From NCBI GenBank assembly GCA_903813345.2, contig CAIIXF020000012.1, forward strand, positions 31,998,501 through 32,062,500: DNA of 64,000 bases. The letters run 5' to 3'. A model generated the notes under the pieces. That model worked only from the letters and a program-made list of their open reading frames with translations. It searched no databases and was not told the origin of the DNA. Numbering within the stretch: position 1 is the first letter of the stretch; every line of letters starts with the position of its first letter. The translations under genes were made by a program, and so were the position numbers. Of the stretch, positions 59,155-64,000 are shown piece by piece. The stretch comes from Owenia fusiformis. Its lineage: Eukaryota; Annelida; Polychaeta; Sabellida; Oweniidae.

Positions 59155-62100
59155 GTAAGTATTCAGAGTCAGACATTAATTAAATTTACCACAATCACAT
59201 ATTGTAATATTTGGATTAAGTTTTTATCATAATTTATCACAATTTATCATAATTGAACTGATTTCCAGGCAAAGATTTTTCTAAATATCCTTTAATTTTT
59301 ACCTAGCTGTTACATTTAATAGTTATGTGAAGTTTGACCTTTGTTCTATCATGGGTTTTCTAGAAATCAATTGTTCTATTGACCATGCCCCCCCCCATTT
59401 ACTTATTTCACCTTTAACCTTTTTATTATATTAAATATTTTAAAATAAGATTCTTCATATGAGACACATATTACATGTGTCAATCATTGACTAATGTGGA
59501 TATGACTGTGACTTCATTGGATTACAAATGAAATAATTCGCTAGATTGAAAATGAAATAATTTTATTTTCAAATTCAAAAGAATGAACGTTGACATTCTT
59601 TGACGTCAGGGTTTAAAACTCGCAGCTTTTTGACTGCCAATGGCACTCATTTTTCGTGATCGGCAGTGAACTTTGAAAAACTGATTGCCTAAAAGCCAAT
59701 AAGTTAAATTGTGGCAATCTATGTTTTCAATCTTGATCACAAACCCCGATAATGACTTGATTCAGGTGTTACCGTTAGCCTATAATAGATATACAGCCGG
59801 AATCCGCACTCTAAAATTATGGTACCATACGGTATGGTAGCCTATGGTACCGTTTGAGTATGACACCGTACACTGATCATGGTACCGTTTTAGTCTGTGG
59901 TACCGTACGGTACCATATTTCAAGGTACTGTACAGCATCGTAACCAAAATGGTACCATACAGTACTGTTGCAGATTGGCTGTGTACAGTGTAAAGTGGAA
60001 CACCTCTTGAAGTGGAACACCTCTCGAAGTGGAACACTTTTCAGAGTCCCAAGACCAACTGACGAATGTTAAATGGACCTCTTTATGCATGGCGAACACC
60101 TCCCAAGTGGAACATATTTAGAGGTTCGAAAGGTGTTCCACATAGACAGGTTCTGCTGTATAAAATGAATCAACTTGATCCAGTTCATATTATAACACAC
60201 CAACTTTAATTTATGTTCCAGCAACTGAAAATGAAACTGAAGAAGTTGGGACTCAATCCAGTAAAGATCATTCTGTTGCAAGACTCCAGCTATGCCTTTG
60301 CAAATTTCAGGTAACAGCTTACACTTATGACTCAATCACATTTAATCTACCGCAACCATATGGCGGCCGTAGCTTCCCAAAATCGAGAAAAATATGCAGC
60401 ATAGGGATAAGCAGTATGATGTAGATTTTCTATATTGATTTTGTGAAGCTGCACCCGCCATAGAGAAAATGTGACTGAGGCTTTAACATTGCATTGGTCT
60501 CCTGGAAAAATGTTAAGAGTAGCAGGTATTCACATTCTTAAATGGTAACCTATGGAAAATGGTATTGAAAAAATGGTTTGTCCTAAGAGGAGTTAGGACT
60601 AGAGAGATGTTCAGATATACAGATTTAACTGTACAATATGAATTCATCTTTACCTCAAAAATGTTCATGCCGAGAAATTACAGATTATCTTCCTTTAAGG
60701 TGTGAAGAAGACAGACAAAAAGCCATTGAAGTGATAGATGGCCACAACTGGAAAGGCCTTTCTCTGACAGCAAAACCAGCCAAGCCAAGACAGGACCCCC
60801 TTATTAAGAGAAGGTTGGATAAAGGTAGACCTCATTGAATGTTGTAGTTAATATGTCTCAGGAAATACAGTGATTATGGTCTTGGAATTGTATGTTTGCA
60901 TGTAAGAAGATTTATCTGTATAAAATTTAATGTACAAATTAAAGAATCTCAAATCTTATGAGGCTTTTGTGCAGAACTATTGAACAATGCTAATAAAGTA
61001 AAACCTGTTTAAGTGAACATCTCTCTCTAGTGAACACCTGTGTTTAGTGAACACCACTTCAAGACACATTTTACATTGACTCTTGTATAAATTCCCCTTT
61101 CTAGCGAACCTTTTTGTGGCTCAATAGGTGTTTATTATATACAGATTTTTCTGTAATATGCATTCTCTCCTACATGTTTGTACCTTGCATTGTATGTTGT
61201 AATTTCCTTAATTTCAATGTTGGACTTATTTTGACAGAGAAGTCAGAAGCTGGTCCTGCTAAAAGATCACGACAAAATGATAAAGAAGAACTCTCTGATG
61301 AGGAAAGACTAAAGCAAGCAGTGATGCCTTTAGGTCATCTAACATATGATGAACAGTTAAAGGTATTTAGTACTTCTAGTTATAGTTAAAGGTATTTAGT
61401 ACTTCTAGTTATAGTTAAAGGTATTTAGTACTTCCAGTTACAGTTAAAGGTATTTAGTACTTCTAGAAATGGTTAAAGGTATTTAGTACCTTTAATATGG
61501 GGAGCTATTTAATACTTCTAGTTATAGTTGAATATTTAAGCACAAGTGCCAAAGGGGGGGATCAAAAACTGTAAAGAAACTTAGCAAGAAAAGCAAACTA
61601 AGTGTAAACCTGTTATAAGAAAAATAGACCCTACTGTATATTTCCAAAAACCATGATTTAATGTGAGAAGAAATAATGTCTGATAATATCACCCCCCCCC
61701 CCCCCAATCGAGCCAATATCACAATCCGGAACAAGAACACCAAGGGATGGTATAAAAGTCAGCTTCAAAGATGACTTGATGGTACTGCTAATGAGTGATG
61801 TAGATGTTGGTGTAAATATCTGGGGGAATTAGACATTTTCTTTATACTAATTCTGTGAAAATTTTGTCTAACAGAAATGCAATACTTGTTGTGGTTTTGC
61901 ATAGCCTCAATATACACGTAGATTTGTCTCTCATCCTTTTAGATTCTGGCTATAATCGGTTTTTTAATGGCTCCGCCTTATTGACCTTTACGCTTATGTA
62001 TTTTCTGTCTTCTTTCAGGTGAAGCTATCTCAGATGCAGGAACACATGAAAAATTTAACAAAACAAATGTTCAAAAATTTCCCACATTTGAAAAAGAAAG

Positions 62101-63404
62101 ATAGCTGGTTGGCCAATCTAGTGTGAGTACAGTACAATTTTATACTTGAATGTCTCCATGGTGGATTGTCTTTTGTATCTCCTTATGCAGGGGTTTCACT
62201 ATGCATGGGAGTAGCAAGGCACAAAGCAGTCACATATTTATGTTTGCCTCACCTATTTATGTTTGCTTCACCTATTCAATTTTGACTCACCTATTTATGT
62301 TTACCTCATCTATATAACATTGCCTCACCTATTTAATTTTGCCTCACCCTTTGAATTTGCCTCACCTATTTTTTAGATCCTGGCTATAACCCTGGCAGGA
62401 TTCAGAATAATAGGTGTTGAGTCCAAAAAACAGGCAGAATAAACGTGAATGAATATTTTTGATATAACTAACTTGATATGGTCTACAGGGTGTTACAGAA
62501 GTAATGTCAAAGATGTTGCCATTTCAATTCTTCATGGCTGATTTTCTTTGTACTTTGTACAAATGAATTTCTCAAGAATGACACAATTTGATTGATTCAT
62601 TTCATGGTTGCTATAGAAACCTGATATGATGTATTTACCTGTTGCCAAATTTTTCAAAAACTTAAGGATGAATGATAAATTGTTTAAAATAATATACAAT
62701 ATTTGAGATCGAATATGCAAGAAGAGATTAGATGTTTAATTGTCATTATGTCACCACCACAAGTGGTGACACACAAGTGGTGACACCACCACAAGTGGTG
62801 ACAAATTGTTATAGTCTCCAGCTTTTTGTGAATGGTCTTCCCTGGTTGGGCTTTTGTAACAAATGGCAGGTGGTAACATTTTTCATGTTAAAGCCTTGTT
62901 TTTACTTTTTCAGCTCTGCAAACTCTGGTATGTGTTGCCCATTGGAGGAAATACTCCCTTCGGTAGGTACAGGTCCCTTGTTTTGATTTGATGATTTAGG
63001 CTAAGTCATAGGGATAATTCTCTCAGAATTTGTTGAATTTATCTACATTGACAAAACAAAATCTTGTGAGTTTTCACATTTATATGTCCAGATTGAAGCA
63101 AGTGCCAAATTAGGAACGAGTTCATTGTAAAACTTATATTGTCTATTACTGTTAAGCCTAGCTAGCCAGAACACAACTGGAACCAAATTAATCAAATGAA
63201 GAATGATCACATTTCAAGATTTCTTAATATGTGAGTCATTTGAAGATCACACATTTTGGTCTGAGAAAAAGTGTTCACATTGAGAGGTGTTCAGATTAGA
63301 GAAGTGTTCAAATATACATGTTTCACCGTATTTTTTTCAGCCAGAATGTGAAGGATACAGGAACAAGAATGAATTCACTATTGGACTGAGCCCTCAAGGG
63401 GAAG
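58741..63404 (+). CDS. TRMT2A: tRNA (uracil-5-)-methyltransferase homologue A, 5' portion (seven exons, gene truncated by window)
   Basis: Exons 58741-59154, 60222-60310, 60700-60824, 61238-61362, 62019-62122, 62914-62962 and 63341-63404 join in phase (970 nt, about 323 codons). TRMT2A makes 5-methyluridine at position 54 of tRNAs. The N-terminus is acidic with VKD/DNVKD repeats (about residues 30-85). The RRM follows: FKIEIGNIPKIYSWS, QLKMKLKKLGLNP, SSYAFANFR, DRQKAIEVIDGHNWKGLSL and KPAKPRQDPL. Then come LGHLTYDEQLK and KNFPHLKKKDSWLANL. The start of the methyltransferase region is CCPLEEILPS and GYRNKNEFTIGLSPQGE. The SAM-binding and catalytic cysteine parts lie beyond the window. The start chosen is ATG 58741 (MATEGD); ATG 58726 is in frame too. 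It is divergent to RANBP1. Confidence 0.93.
59815..59975. repeat. GGTACC-rich palindromic cluster (TRMT2A intron)
   Basis: GGTACC or GGTACT occurs about eight times in 160 bp, with CGTACGGTACCAT and ATGGTACCATACGGTATGG as larger near-palindromes. It looks like decayed tandem palindromes. Confidence 0.7.
60222..60310 (+). CDS. TRMT2A: TRMT2A coding exon 2
   Basis: Acceptor TATGTTCCAG|CAACTG and donor AATTTCAG|GTAACA, 89 nt, phase 0 in and phase 2 out. It encodes QLKMKLKKLGLNPVKIILLQ then DSSYAFANF, the RRM helix 1 and RNP-like strand. Confidence 0.93.
60700..60824 (+). CDS. TRMT2A: TRMT2A coding exon 3
   Basis: Acceptor CCTTTAAG|GTGTGA and donor GATAAAG|GTAGAC, 125 nt, phase 2 in and phase 1 out. 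It encodes CEEDRQKAIEVIDGHNWKGL and SLTAKPAKPRQDP, the end of the RRM. Confidence 0.92.
60980..61130. repeat. AACCTGT...AGTGAACA dispersed repeat (TRMT2A intron 3)
   Basis: AGTAAAACCTGTTTAAGTGA then repeated AGTGAACACC units resembles the pogo/Tigger-like MITE at 46443. Related text is at 59995-60160, 60560-60630 and 63262-63335. Confidence 0.5.
61238..61362 (+). CDS. TRMT2A: TRMT2A coding exon 4
   Basis: Acceptor TTTTGACAG|AGAAGT and donor TTAAAG|GTATTT, 125 nt, phase 1 in and phase 0 out. It encodes EKSEAGPAKRSRQNDKEELS and MPLGHLTYDEQLK. The donor is the first of five identical donor-like sites in the adjoining minisatellite. Confidence 0.92.
61356..61500 (+). repeat. 29-bp minisatellite that includes the TRMT2A exon 4 donor
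   Basis: GTTAAAGGTATTTAGTACTT begins units at 61356, 61385, 61414, 61443 and 61472, exactly 29 bp apart. The first unit overlaps the last seven exon bases and the donor TTAAAG|GTATTT. Units 2-5 repeat the donor sequence in the intron. In-frame stops occur in the unit. Confidence 0.93.
62019..62122 (+). CDS. TRMT2A: TRMT2A coding exon 5
   Basis: Acceptor CTTCTTTCAG|GTGAAG and donor AATCTAGT|GTGAGT, 104 nt, phase 0 in and phase 2 out. It encodes VKLSQMQEHMKNLTKQMFKN then FPHLKKKDSWLANL. Confidence 0.9.
62743..62910 (+). mobile_element. GTGGTGACA-type dispersed element (TRMT2A intron 5)
   Basis: ATGTCACCACCACAAGTGGT with three tandem ACAAGTGGTGACA units, then AAATTGTTATAGTCTCCAGC and a tail, CATGTTAAAGCCTTGTTTTT. 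It ends just upstream of the exon 6 acceptor. Similar elements are at 48605 (inverse) and 63580. Confidence 0.6.
62914..62962 (+). CDS. TRMT2A: TRMT2A coding exon 6
   Basis: Acceptor ACTTTTTCAG|CTCTGC and donor CCCTTCG|GTAGGT, 49 nt, phase 2 in and phase 0 out. It encodes SANSGMCCPLEEILPS. Confidence 0.87.
63341..63404 (+). CDS. TRMT2A: TRMT2A coding exon 7
   Basis: Acceptor TTTTTTTCAG|CCAGAA and donor GGGGAAG|GTAATT, 64 nt, phase 0 in and phase 1 out. It encodes PECEGYRNKNEFTIGLSPQG, matching the conserved 'YRNK.EF..G' block of the TrmA/RumA family. Later exons lie outside the window. Confidence 0.93.
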
Positions 63405-63579
63405 GTAATTTATTAGATACATTATTACACCATACAGCAATAAAGTAAGCAATGTTCCCCCCAGGATTTACTCACAAGTACAATAAACTTGTGTTATCCG
63501 AACTCCCCAGGGACCAGCCAAAAGTATTCGAATGTGCACATGTTCACATATTTGGTTGCTATATTGTGATCAGTTTTTA

Positions 63580-63980
63580 TGTCACCACCAAAAAGTGGTG
63601 ACATATTGTTATGGTGTCCATTTTTTTCTTGGTGGCGGTTGGCGATTGGCGGTTGCCGATTGGCAGGTTGCGGTTGATGTCTGAAACAAATTCTTTAAAC
63701 TTCCAATAACTTAACAAATACTGTTTAGACTGACTTCAATTCTTTTCAAAATCATCTACAAGTTCTCAGAAGTTCAAATCTGACTTTTGATTTGAGATTT
63801 CAACTTCAATGATCTTCTTAGGTAAAAAAATGAATTTTTTCAACTTGCTTCAAATTGACCAATTTGTTTTTTCAAAATCATCTACAAGTTCTCAGAAATT
63901 CAAAACTGACTTTAGATTGAACTAATAATATTATGAGCAACTAGGTGGTGACATTTTGTCATGTTAATGTCTTGTTAAAA
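63580..63980 (+). mobile_element. GTGGTGACA-type element with inner repeats
   Basis: TATGTCACCACCAAAAAGTG, GTGACATATTGTTATGGTGT and tail GGTGGTGACATTTTGTCATG, TTAATGTCTTGTT. Inside, TCAAAATCATCTACAAGTTC followed by TCAGAA occurs twice (63750-63775 and 63875-63900). A GGCGATTGGCGGTTG stretch resembles the middle of the family. Confidence 0.55.
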
Positions 63981-64000
63981 ATGAGCCTGGCTTATTAAAA

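Overview
The window is nuclear DNA from an animal, most likely a marine invertebrate. It is AT-rich, has small phase-consistent exons joined by GT-AG introns, and carries many palindromic MITEs, foldback elements, minisatellites and decayed non-LTR retrotransposons. Tracts such as (TCCG)n, poly-G elements ending in CGTAGCCAGG, and GGCGGCCATTTT repeats point to a mollusc, brachiopod or hemichordate-like genome. The clade cannot be fixed from the sequence alone.

Four protein-coding genes can be supported. (1) 16729-17742 (+) is an intronless type II membrane protein of 337 aa with glycosyltransferase-like motifs. (2) 24838-34957 (-) is an SLC14-type urea transporter. Six exons join in phase to give 417 aa with both homologous urea-channel halves. 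(3) 45448-56536 (-) is RANBP1, six coding exons and 225 aa, including a five-codon first exon about 8 kb upstream of the second. (4) 58741-63404 (+) is the 5' part of TRMT2A (tRNA uracil-5-methyltransferase). Seven coding exons cover the acidic N-terminus, the RRM and the start of the catalytic region, and the gene runs off the right edge.

RANBP1 and TRMT2A lie head to head around a short putative bidirectional promoter (56537-56800) that holds a perfect E2F site. Mammals have the same arrangement (Htf9-a/Htf9-c), so this looks like very old microsynteny.

Layout: 1-16.3 kb is gene-poor, with a TIR transposon, a piggyBac remnant, a LINE fragment, MITEs, an isolated promoter-like motif cluster and a 49-bp minisatellite. 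The glycosyltransferase-like gene is at 16.7-17.7 kb. A LINE, a MITE and local repeats fill 19.5-22.5 kb. The urea transporter occupies 24.8-35 kb, and its introns hold a higher-order minisatellite, several tandem arrays and palindromic elements. From 36.5 to 44.8 kb the window is mostly transposon, including a MITE with a LINE nested inside it. From 45.3 kb to the end lie RANBP1 and TRMT2A, whose introns are full of MITEs and one 2.1-kb foldback element.

The most unusual structural signal occurs twice. In both the urea transporter (last-exon acceptor) and TRMT2A (exon 4 donor), a minisatellite has grown from a unit that includes the real splice site, leaving a row of decoy splice sites next to the genuine exon.
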